64,000 nucleotides of DNA from Fluviicola sp. (GTDB taxonomy: Bacteria; Bacteroidota; Bacteroidia; Flavobacteriales_D; Crocinitomicaceae), in NCBI GenBank assembly GCA_029866325.1, contig JARWZO010000018.1, positions 94,112-158,111 on the forward strand, in the 5' to 3' direction. The notes under the pieces are model-generated. The model did no database searches, was not told where the DNA came from, and worked only from the letters and a program-made list of their open reading frames with translations. The translations under genes were made by a program, and so were the position numbers. Below, piece after piece: positions 57,387 to 64,000 of this stretch. Within the stretch, counting starts at the first letter, position 1, and every line of letters begins with the position of its first letter.

Positions 57387-58034
57387 CTACAGGCGAAAAG
57401 ACAATCCTGCTGAAATAAGCGGACCACCTAGTCCAATTTCGGCATTTATACCGACTATGCGAGAAAAATAATAACGCATTCCAACACTTAGGCGAAATGA
57501 AACCGGCACAATGGTTATTCCATAATAATTGGAATCGTCTTTCAGTTCCACTCCGTTTTCATACGTCTTGTTGAATCGTGTATTGCTTCCTGCCCCCACA
57601 CCTACATAAGCATCGAGGTTCGGATTTGAAACGGCAAAATGATAATTGAAACGCAATTGTACGCGTAAGCGACGGTTTTTACTATCTACTTCGGTGCGTG
57701 TCGAATCAAAACTATCCGTAACTCCATTGTAAACAGTAAGGTATTCGGTATAACTGGTATGAATGGAAGCGAAAATAACATCCAAACCTAAACCGAACTG
57801 ATCGGCAATCATGTATTCTGCTCTTGCACCAAATGGACCAAAACCCCTGCTTTTGTAATCGGTTACATTACTTGCGCTACCGGATGTCTCCCATAACAAA
57901 CGATCAAGGTTGGGAGCGCCGTAATAGGGGTCAACAATCAAACTTCCCATATAATTGGCTTGCGCTTTTGCATGTTGAGCAACTAAAACAAGGGCGAGGA
58001 ACAGAACACAGGATTTTACGAATTGCATGAGCAC
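57387..58034 (-). CDS. Outer membrane beta-barrel protein (paralogue 1)
   Basis: A 215-residue protein with a signal peptide (ending AKAQ) and an 8-stranded-like barrel ending GGPLISAGLSFRL. It closely parallels the next gene, sharing LIVDPYYGAPNL / ILIDVYYGFPNL, GARAEYMIADQFGLGLDV, and VGMRYYFSRIVGINAEIGLG. No named family beyond outer membrane beta-barrel. It may start at Met3 (58028). Confidence 0.7.
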   Translation of the reverse strand: MLMQFVKSCVLFLALVLVAQHAKAQANYMGSLIVDPYYGAPNLDRLLWETSGSASNVTDYKSRGFGPFGARAEYMIADQFGLGLDVIFASIHTSYTEYLTVYNGVTDSFDSTRTEVDSKNRRLRVQLRFNYHFAVSNPNLDAYVGVGAGSNTRFNKTYENGVELKDDSNYYGITIVPVSFRLSVGMRYYFSRIVGINAEIGLGGPLISAGLSFRL

Positions 58035-58051
58035 AAGGATTTTATAAAAAC

Positions 58052-58084
58052 AAAAAAAGTTGCCTTAAAAATAAGGCAACTTTT
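58052..58084 (-). terminator. Terminator of the second barrel gene
   Basis: AAAAGTTGCCTTA and TAAGGCAACTTTT form a 13-bp stem around a 4-base loop, with a T-run on the minus strand. It separates the two barrel genes, which therefore probably have separate transcripts. Confidence 0.9.
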
Positions 58085-58112
58085 AGTATTTGGGTGTACT
58101 TTAAAGTACAAA

Positions 58113-58736
58113 TTAGAATTTCAACGACAAACCACCGTTAACAAGTCCACCTTGACCAAAACCGATAGCCAAGTTCAAACCGATATTGTCAGTAAAGAAA
58201 TAACGCATACCAACACCAACTCTTGAAGCTACAGGAATAAGTGATTTAACTTCAGCTGATTCGTAATTAGGATCTGTTGAAGAGAATGTGAAAGAACGGT
58301 TACCGTATCCAGCACCTACCATGAAATAAGCATCTAGGTTATCGTTGCTTTCCAAGAAGTGGAAGTTAAACGTTACCATTGCACCGATTTTTTGTGTTTT
58401 GTAATCGTACTCGTAATCTTTGTTATCTACTGCATCAAAATCAGTATACGTCAATTTCGTGTTGTTGAAACCGATATCCAAACCAAGACCGATTTTATCA
58501 GATACCATGTACTCACCTCTTAAACCCAATGGACCAAGGCTGCTGATATCAACATTTTCCTCTGTTCCTGAATTGGCATAAAGACTTTTGAAAGTTGCTC
58601 CATAAAGGTTCGGGAAACCGTAGTAAACATCAATCAAGATATTTCCTTCTTCTACAGCTTGAGCACTTGCAGTGTTAGGTTGAACGCAAGCAGCAAAAAT
58701 TGCTAAAGCTACGCCTGAAATAATTTTTTTAAACAT
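58113..58736 (-). CDS. Outer membrane beta-barrel protein (paralogue 2)
   Basis: A 207-residue protein with a signal peptide (cut near TASAQ) and a barrel ending in GLVNGGLSLKF, the C-terminal aromatic typical of BAM substrates. Shared blocks with the 57387 gene show duplication: YYGFPNLYGA, LRGEYMVSDKIGLGLDIGF and VGMRYFFTDNIGLNLAIGFG. Function unknown. A -7 box is at 58767-58774. Confidence 0.75.
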   Translation of the reverse strand: MFKKIISGVALAIFAACVQPNTASAQAVEEGNILIDVYYGFPNLYGATFKSLYANSGTEENVDISSLGPLGLRGEYMVSDKIGLGLDIGFNNTKLTYTDFDAVDNKDYEYDYKTQKIGAMVTFNFHFLESNDNLDAYFMVGAGYGNRSFTFSSTDPNYESAEVKSLIPVASRVGVGMRYFFTDNIGLNLAIGFGQGGLVNGGLSLKF

Positions 58737-58766
58737 ACTCTTTTATTTAGGTTATTAAAACGGAAG

Positions 58767-58774
58767 CAAAACTA
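58767..58774 (-). promoter_or_regulatory. -7 box TAGTTTTG of barrel paralogue 2
   Basis: Minus-strand full match to TAnnTTTG, about 30 bases before the start codon. Confidence 0.45.
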
Positions 58775-58829
58775 GTCAAAAAATTCAGCTTTTAGCATTT
58801 TTTCGCATTTCGAACGATTTAGAGACAAC

Positions 58830-58867
58830 GAAAAATCCCGTTGAAAAAAAGCCTTCTCAACGGGATT
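58830..58867 (-). terminator. Terminator of aconitase
   Basis: AATCCCGTTGA (58834-58844) pairs with TCAACGGGATT (58857-58867), with a short T-run on the minus strand. Confidence 0.85.
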
Positions 58868-58896
58868 CGTGTATTTAATGCGCTAATTTACGTAGG

Positions 58897-61164
58897 CTAA
58901 GCCTCTTGTAATTTGATTAAATTGAGGGCAGAACCGGCCTTAAACCACTCTATTTGCTGGTCATTGTATGTATGATTTAACAAAATTGTCTCCGTTGAGC
59001 CATCAGCATGAGCCAATTCCAATGTCAATGGCTTACCGGCAGAAAACCCAACCAAGTCAACAAAATTGAAGGTGTCATCTTCTCTTATTTTGTCGTAGTC
59101 TGCTTCATTGGCAAACGTCAAACCAAGCATTCCTTGTTTTTTAAGGTTGGTTTCATGGATACGCGCAAACGATTTCACGATCACTGCACACACACCTAAA
59201 TGACGTGGCTCCATGGCTGCATGTTCGCGCGAAGAACCTTCACCGTAATTGTGGTCACCCACAACGATAGAAGGAATTCCGGCAGCTTTATAAGCGCGTT
59301 GTACTGTAGGAACTTCGCCTGTAGCGCCAGTCAATTGATTCACAACCTCGTTTGCTTTACCGTTAAATGCATTTTCTGCACCTATGAGCATGTTGTTGGA
59401 AATATTATCCAAATGACCGCGGTAACGCAACCACGGACCGGCCATCGAAATATGGTCTGTGGTACATTTACCTTTTGCTTTGATCAACAATTTGGCACCT
59501 GTGATATTTTGTCCGTTCCAAAGAGGGAATGATTCCAATAACTGCAAACGCGAAGAATCCGGAGCAACCAAAACCGAAACACCACTTCCATCTTCTGCAG
59601 GAGCCTGATAACCCGGATCTTCTACATCAAATCCTTTAGATGGTAATTCGTCACCTTTCGGAGGAAGCAATTTTACAGCTTCACCTTTGTCATTGATCAA
59701 GGAATCTGTCAGCGGATTAAAGCCTAAGTCACCCGCAATAGCCAAAGCCGCTACCATTTCAGGCGAAGTCACAAAAGCATGTGTATTCGGGTTCCCATCT
59801 GCGCGTTTCGAGAAATTACGGTTGAATGAGTGAACGATGGTGTTTTTTTCTTGTTTTTCAGCTCCGGCACGATCCCATTGACCGATACAAGGACCACAAG
59901 CATTGGTAAATACTTTCGTTCCCATTTTTTCGAAGGTTGCAATGATGCCATCGCGCTCGATTGTATAACGCACCTGTTCAGATCCGGGATTGATACCAAA
60001 TTCTGCTTTCGGAGTGATGCCATGAGCAACTGCTTGCTCTACAATTGAAGCGGCGCGTGACATATCTTCATACGAAGAGTTGGTACAGGAACCAATCAAG
60101 CCCCATTCTACTTTCGTAGGCCAGCCATTCGCTGCTGCTTCCGCTTTCATTTTAGAAACAGGCGTTCCACGATCCGGCGTAAAAGGTCCATTGATATGCG
60201 GTTCTAAAGTATTTAAGTCAATTTCGATCACTTGATCAAAATAATCGGAAGGGTTTGCATATACTTCCGAATCACCGGTCAAGTGCTCGGCAATCTGATC
60301 GGCCAAGGCAACAACATCTGCACGACCTGTAGCTGTAAGGTAACGACGCATTGAATCATCGTATCCGAACGTTGAAGTAGTCGCACCGATTTCGGCACCC
60401 ATATTACAGATCGTTCCTTTTCCGGTACATGAAAGCGAAATCGCTCCGTCGCCAAAATATTCAACAATAGCACCTGTTCCACCTTTTACGGTTAGGATGT
60501 CGGCTACTTTGAGTATAACATCTTTGGCAGAAGTCCAACCATTCATGCGACCGGTCAATTTCACACCGATCAGTTTCGGGAACTTCAATTCCCAGGCCAT
60601 TCCTGCCATTACATCCACTGCATCGGCACCACCAACACCAACGGCAACCATTCCGAGTCCGCCGGCATTTACCGTATGCGAATCCGTTCCGATCATCATT
60701 CCACCTGGAAACGCGTAGTTTTCCAGGACTACTTGGTGAATAATTCCCGCACCCGGTTTCCAAAAACCGATACCGTATTTATTAGAGATCGAAGACAAGA
60801 AGTTAAATACCTCGTTGTTTTCATTGAGTGAACGCTGTAAATCGGCAGAGGCACCGACTTTTGCTTGGATCAAATGGTCGCAATGTACTGTTGAAGGAAC
60901 AGCCACTTTTTTCTTTCCGGCCTGCATGAACTGCAATAACGCCATCTGCGCAGTTGCATCTTGCATAGCTACTCGATCAGGAGCAAAGTCTACATATGAT
61001 TTTCCACGCTCGAAAGCTTGCGAAGCATTTCCTTCCCACAAGTGTGTGTACAAAATTTTCTCGGAAAGTGTAAGCGGTCGGCCTACAATCTCACGAGCTG
61101 CTGCCACGCGCTCCGGAAAAGCTGCGTAAACTTTTCGAATCATATCTAAATCAAATACTGCCAT
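58897..61164 (-). CDS. Aconitate hydratase, mitochondrial type
   Basis: A 755-residue TCA-cycle enzyme interconverting citrate and isocitrate through a [4Fe-4S] cluster. Cluster cysteines are in [14 protein letters not shown] and in [14 protein letters not shown] (C-x2-C), and the swivelling C-terminal domain carries [17 protein letters not shown]. Length and sequence style match the mitochondrial ACO2-like class, not the longer AcnA or AcnB. I start at MAVFDLD; 12 upstream in-frame residues are basic and unrelated. acnB ends about 2.5 kb further on, so two aconitase types are encoded here. Confidence 0.95.
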   Translation of the reverse strand: MAVFDLDMIRKVYAAFPERVAAAREIVGRPLTLSEKILYTHLWEGNASQAFERGKSYVDFAPDRVAMQDATAQMALLQFMQAGKKKVAVPSTVHCDHLIQAKVGASADLQRSLNENNEVFNFLSSISNKYGIGFWKPGAGIIHQVVLENYAFPGGMMIGTDSHTVNAGGLGMVAVGVGGADAVDVMAGMAWELKFPKLIGVKLTGRMNGWTSAKDVILKVADILTVKGGTGAIVEYFGDGAISLSCTGKGTICNMGAEIGATTSTFGYDDSMRRYLTATGRADVVALADQIAEHLTGDSEVYANPSDYFDQVIEIDLNTLEPHINGPFTPDRGTPVSKMKAEAAANGWPTKVEWGLIGSCTNSSYEDMSRAASIVEQAVAHGITPKAEFGINPGSEQVRYTIERDGIIATFEKMGTKVFTNACGPCIGQWDRAGAEKQEKNTIVHSFNRNFSKRADGNPNTHAFVTSPEMVAALAIAGDLGFNPLTDSLINDKGEAVKLLPPKGDELPSKGFDVEDPGYQAPAEDGSGVSVLVAPDSSRLQLLESFPLWNGQNITGAKLLIKAKGKCTTDHISMAGPWLRYRGHLDNISNNMLIGAENAFNGKANEVVNQLTGATGEVPTVQRAYKAAGIPSIVVGDHNYGEGSSREHAAMEPRHLGVCAVIVKSFARIHETNLKKQGMLGLTFANEADYDKIREDDTFNFVDLVGFSAGKPLTLELAHADGSTETILLNHTYNDQQIEWFKAGSALNLIKLQEA

Positions 61165-61407
61165 TTTCTTTTGTTTTTGAATGCGTTTAAAGGTAAGCAA
61201 TTCTGTAAACAGGGTGTGTTAAATAAAGTTGATAATGGCATTGATTTTTTCGATGGAGGGAAGTATAGATTGTGATTTAGTTTTATTGAATGGTCTTAAT
61301 CGCACCAATGTTTTCTCTTACTTTTTTCAGCCTCAGGCTGATGAAAAAGTAAGCAAAACATCCTTTTGCGCCATTCTAAGCCGCTCGTGATCCGCCGTTG
61401 GCGGACT

Positions 61408-61502
61408 GTGTTTTAAGGTCAAAAGTGGCAGATCAGGATCTGGAACGCAACGTACAGCAGTTTTGGCAAACGCTGTACGTTTTAGCGCTTTTGACAAAAC
61501 AC
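61408..61502. repeat. Nested stem-loop region (possible structured RNA or repeat)
   Basis: GTGTTTTAAGGTCAAAAG (61408-61425) pairs with CTTTTGACAAAACAC (61488-61502), and inside it AACGTACAGC (61449-61458) pairs exactly with GCTGTACGTT (61472-61481). A further small hairpin, TCAGCCTCAGGCTGA, is at 61327-61341. The 610-base gap 61165-61774 contains no gene that I can support. It could be a mobile repeat or a small RNA gene. Confidence 0.45.
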
Positions 61503-61774
61503 AACGAAACAGCCATTTTTCTTACTTCGCTTCCTTGAATTGGCGCTGTCCGCAAACTAAATTATACGTAAATAGGAGGATATTTAGATACGAATTTTTA
61601 ATCTTACTAAAATCAGTTACCGGGATGAGTAAGACTAATCAATAGTTGTATTTTGGTTTGTCTTTGAGCTAGAGTTTTACACAGTTTAAAAATCAAAAAA
61701 CATAATCGAACCACTGAATTGATCATATTGCAAAAAAAATCCAATACATTTAGTGTGTGTATTTTCGTCTCAAC

Positions 61775-62395
61775 ATGCGGTTATTCATTCTACTCTCAGC
61801 TGTTTTCATCACAGGCTGTTATTGCTATGGTCAAGAAAACAGTAAACAAACATTGTTGGACAGTCTAAACAAAGCACGAGAAAAGGACTTGGGCGCTTTT
61901 AATTTGTATGTAACAAAAACCAAATTAGAGTTTATCGGTGGAGCCTTCAGCAATAGATCGAATCAAGGTTTTCAACCCTTCACTTGTACCTATCACGTTT
62001 ATCTGCCTTTTCAATTAGAGCTTAACCGCGTGAATGAAAAGGCTGGAGATAAATTACTAAAAATCAATATGCCTTTGATCGTTCATCATTCGAAATACGG
62101 CAACTATGCAATAGGTTTAGGTAATCGTTTTAGTTTTTTAATTTACAAACGATTGTATTTGAGTTACCAAATAGGTCTTGTGTGGTGTGAAGTGGTAAAG
62201 AAAGATACTGATGATGGTTTCACAAAAATGGGGCTTAATTTTCACCACGAATTCAATCTCAGTTACGGCATTACAAAACGAATTGCATTAAGCGCAAACC
62301 TCATCCATATTTCCAATGGAGGTCTGTTTAAAAACGTCAAAAACAACCAAGATGTCCTCGGCATTGGGGTGAGTTACAACTTCAACTCCTACTAA
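61775..62395 (+). CDS. Outer membrane protein resembling lipid A deacylase PagL
   Basis: A 206-residue protein with a signal peptide (start MRLFIL; cut near CYGQ), a short helical linker (LLDSLNKAREKDLG) and a barrel of about eight strands ending VLGIGVSYNFNSY. LIHISNGGL (about residues 179-187) matches the H-x-S-N catalytic motif of PagL/acyloxyacyl hydrolase-like proteins, with a typical barrel in front of it. If active it would remove an acyl chain from lipid A. The third catalytic residue (a glutamate in PagL) is not evident, so activity is unproven. An in-frame ATG 18 bases upstream is possible. Confidence 0.6.
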   Translation: MRLFILLSAVFITGCYCYGQENSKQTLLDSLNKAREKDLGAFNLYVTKTKLEFIGGAFSNRSNQGFQPFTCTYHVYLPFQLELNRVNEKAGDKLLKINMPLIVHHSKYGNYAIGLGNRFSFLIYKRLYLSYQIGLVWCEVVKKDTDDGFTKMGLNFHHEFNLSYGITKRIALSANLIHISNGGLFKNVKNNQDVLGIGVSYNFNSY

Positions 62396-62443
62396 CATAA
62401 GATCAAATTACACTTAACATCTTTAATTTTAGACTCCAGAAGA

Positions 62444-63253
62444 TTAAAATGAGAATTGAAATCCTGCGTTTATACTCGCACTATCAAGTGTTAGAACAGG
62501 AATCTTCATGTCATTTTCAAACAAGTTCTCTATAAACTTTGTTGATAGAACATAAAAGGTATCAGGGTAGTAGGTTGCTGCGATCATGTCAACGCCATTT
62601 GCTCCACAATATTCAATCAGTTTTTTTTCAAAGGATTTTCTCGGAAGAAGTTCCAAATGGGAATTAACCCCATTTTCTTTGAAATATTTCTTAGCAACAT
62701 TCACGTTTACCATCACCTTACGCAATAAAGCAGGGTCGTCATGATCACCACCAATCATAACAACTTCCGAATCAAAATTCTTTGCTAATTCAAAAGCTAC
62801 TTTAACAATTTGAACACTTTCTCTTTCGAGGTCAATGGTCATAGCGATCTTTTTGATATCCCTATAATTGGTATCAGCCTGTAACACAATGAATGGTACT
62901 TTAGAATCTGTTACTACTTTCAGCGATCTACCACCAGTTATTTTCTGAACACCGCGAACCCCATGAATTCCCATTATAATAAATAATGCATCAATGGATT
63001 GAGCAATTTTACCAATATCCTTTTTAATGGTTCCCTGAATTACATTAAACTGAATATCTATTGTGTTTTCATTTAATGAACCAATGAGATCTTTCATTTT
63101 TTGGATGCCTGTTTGTACTTCATTCTTACTCCCAGCGATATGTAATAAGTACAGATCAAAGTGATTTTTACTTGCAAACTTTCGTGCATATTCTAAAGCA
63201 TCCAAGGTAGGTTGAAGGAAGTCAATCGGCACTAAAATCAGTCGTTTTGTCAT
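62444..63253 (-). CDS. Universal stress protein (tandem UspA domains)
   Basis: A 269-residue protein with two Usp domains: about 1-135 (RLILVPIDFLQPTLDALEYARKFA, IIMGIHGVRGVQKITGGRSLKVV, in parts) and about 140-265. The G-x2-G-x9-G(S) ATP loop is represented by GIHGVRGVQ and GGRSLKVV in the first; the second lacks a clear ATP loop. USPs are cytoplasmic stress proteins. Monocistronic. Confidence 0.85.
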   Translation of the reverse strand: MTKRLILVPIDFLQPTLDALEYARKFASKNHFDLYLLHIAGSKNEVQTGIQKMKDLIGSLNENTIDIQFNVIQGTIKKDIGKIAQSIDALFIIMGIHGVRGVQKITGGRSLKVVTDSKVPFIVLQADTNYRDIKKIAMTIDLERESVQIVKVAFELAKNFDSEVVMIGGDHDDPALLRKVMVNVNVAKKYFKENGVNSHLELLPRKSFEKKLIEYCGANGVDMIAATYYPDTFYVLSTKFIENLFENDMKIPVLTLDSASINAGFQFSF

Positions 63254-63302
63254 GGCTCTTATTTATATCATCCTAAAATTGCAGAAAATATTGAATAAAA
63301 AA

Positions 63303-63330
63303 GAAGGCTGTCTAAAAAATTAGGCAGCCT
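63303..63330 (-). terminator. Terminator of the small exported protein gene
   Basis: AGGCTGTCTAA pairs with TTAGGCAGCCT with one mismatch; the minus strand continues TTCTTTTTT. It lies 24 bases past the stop codon of the 93-residue gene. Confidence 0.8.
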
Positions 63331-63353
63331 CTTATCATTAATTCACACGAACT

Positions 63354-63635
63354 TTATTGTACAGTAATACAACCGTCTTTAATAACAACTTTCTGACCAT
63401 TTTTCACTTTAACCCATCCACAAGAAGTATTGATTTCAACTTCGGATGCGCTCGTTTGAATGGAGGCAGCACCGGTTGTTGACGAAGTAAATTCAACTTT
63501 TTGTGTCGATCCGTTAGATCGAACTTCCATGGTGTAATTTTTCGAGTCTTTGTTGTAATAGTCAATCGTAAATGCACTTGCAATTGACGACACTAACAAA
63601 AAGGCCATGGATAGAATAAACGCTTTAAATTTCAT
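63354..63635 (-). CDS. Small hypothetical exported protein
   Basis: A 93-residue protein with a signal peptide (1-21, ending ASA-F) and a 70-residue beta-rich domain (SKNYTMEVRSNGSTQKVEFTSS in parts; WVKVKNGQKVVIKDGCITVQ at the end) with two cysteines (about positions 71 and 88), possibly disulphide-bonded. No family recognised. A -7 box is at 63658-63665. Confidence 0.65.
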   Translation of the reverse strand: MKFKAFILSMAFLLVSSIASAFTIDYYNKDSKNYTMEVRSNGSTQKVEFTSSTTGAASIQTSASEVEINTSCGWVKVKNGQKVVIKDGCITVQ

Positions 63636-63657
63636 AGTTTCAGTTTTTGATTCATTC

Positions 63658-63665
63658 CAAATATA
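63658..63665 (-). promoter_or_regulatory. -7 box TATATTTG of the small exported protein gene
   Basis: Minus-strand full match to TAnnTTTG, 22 bases before the ATG. Confidence 0.5.
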
Positions 63666-63684
63666 GCCTTTTTTTCACTAGGGA

Positions 63685-64000
63685 TCAATTCATTAACAAT
63701 TTATGAGATGGCGCAAATTTTGTCAAAGTAATGCCCTCCACCGCTTTCATGTATTCTTCAATAGTTGGAGTTCTTCCCAAGATTGTGGACAAAACGACTA
63801 CCGGCGTTGAAGAAAGTAAAGACTCTCCTTTTTTGCCTTCGGTATCTTCTACTACTCGTCCTTGGAATAAACGTGTAGATGTTGCCATTACTGTGTCGCC
63901 TTTCTCTGCTTTTTCTTGATTACCCATGCACAAGTTACATCCCGGACGCTCTAAGTATAACATGTTTTCGTACTTGGTACGTGCTTCTCCTTTTGGTGCG
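63685..64000 (-). CDS. acnB: Aconitate hydratase B, C-terminal part (partial)
   Basis: The last ~104 residues of AcnB enter from the right edge: GEARTKYENM, then ERPGCNLCMGNQEKAEKGDTV, which is the C-terminal C-x2-C cluster loop (PGCxLCMGNQ), then TSTRLFQGRVV and the end KFAPSHKLLMN. AcnB is the bifunctional aconitase/2-methylisocitrate dehydratase of many bacteria. The frame is open to the window edge, so the rest lies beyond 64000. An internal ATG at 63963 is not the real start. Confidence 0.92.
   Translation of the reverse strand, partial: APKGEARTKYENMLYLERPGCNLCMGNQEKAEKGDTVMATSTRLFQGRVVEDTEGKKGESLLSSTPVVVLSTILGRTPTIEEYMKAVEGITLTKFAPSHKLLMN

Overview
The window reads as chromosome of a free-living Bacteroidota, most likely a member of the Flavobacteriales (inference). 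Support seen in the sequence: several secreted proteins end in the T9SS type A sorting domain; many genes are preceded by the Bacteroidota -7 box TAnnTTTG; the order ftsX-DUF3098-uppP-truB-queA is typical of the phylum; aconitase is of the mitochondrial type; DnaE carries an N-terminal proofreading exonuclease; and DUF1573, DUF3098 and choice-of-anchor L proteins are present. I found no rRNA, tRNA, CRISPR array, intact insertion sequence or prophage.

Layout. 1-9.5 kb: end of a membrane protein, LysE-type exporter with Crp/Fnr regulator, a minus-strand DinB / NRDE / ATP-grasp operon, a T9SS-exported thioredoxin-like protein with an outer-membrane-like partner, a choice-of-anchor L protein, a cluster of short palindromic repeats, then a LytS/LytR-type two-component pair. 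9.7-17 kb: NAD(P)H oxidoreductase, TonB-dependent receptor, then ftsX-DUF3098-uppP-truB-queA (division, cell wall, tRNA modification). 17-22 kb: YceI lipoprotein, aspartate kinase, a 56-bp perfect palindrome next to a small HTH regulator, an ArsR/SRPBCC pair, a small membrane protein. 21.9-28.3 kb: guaB, two parvulin-type periplasmic chaperones and a MoxR ATPase. 28.6-37.4 kb: small secreted proteins, a photolyase, and a carotenoid operon (sigma factor-crtI-crtB-idi) beside a MerR regulator with a B12-binding domain that keeps the residues used for light sensing in CarH. 37.4-48 kb: a three-gene operon of a beta-propeller protein and two giant WG-repeat proteins, a SirB1-like transglutaminase-fold protein and hypothetical proteins. 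48.6-56.4 kb: exonuclease-fused dnaE and ruvX-def-TPR-DUF1573x3. 56.5-64 kb: dapD, two paralogous outer membrane beta-barrels, aconitase, a PagL-like protein, a universal stress protein, a small exported protein and the end of acnB.

How the genes work together. Aspartate kinase and dapD belong to the same lysine/diaminopimelate route and uppP recycles the lipid carrier for the wall built from it. SurA/PpiD-like chaperones serve the many outer membrane proteins. The MerR-B12 regulator, ECF sigma factor, crtIB, idi and photolyase form a plausible light-response module. Non-coding DNA is rich in repeats: a MITE-like family with CCCACAGATGCACAGATT ends (three copies), a TCCCnnAGGGAC family (two loci), a GATGCGTCCCGAGCCTAC family, an (AACT)18 microsatellite touching the dnaE stop codon, and several large inverted repeats of unrelated sequence.
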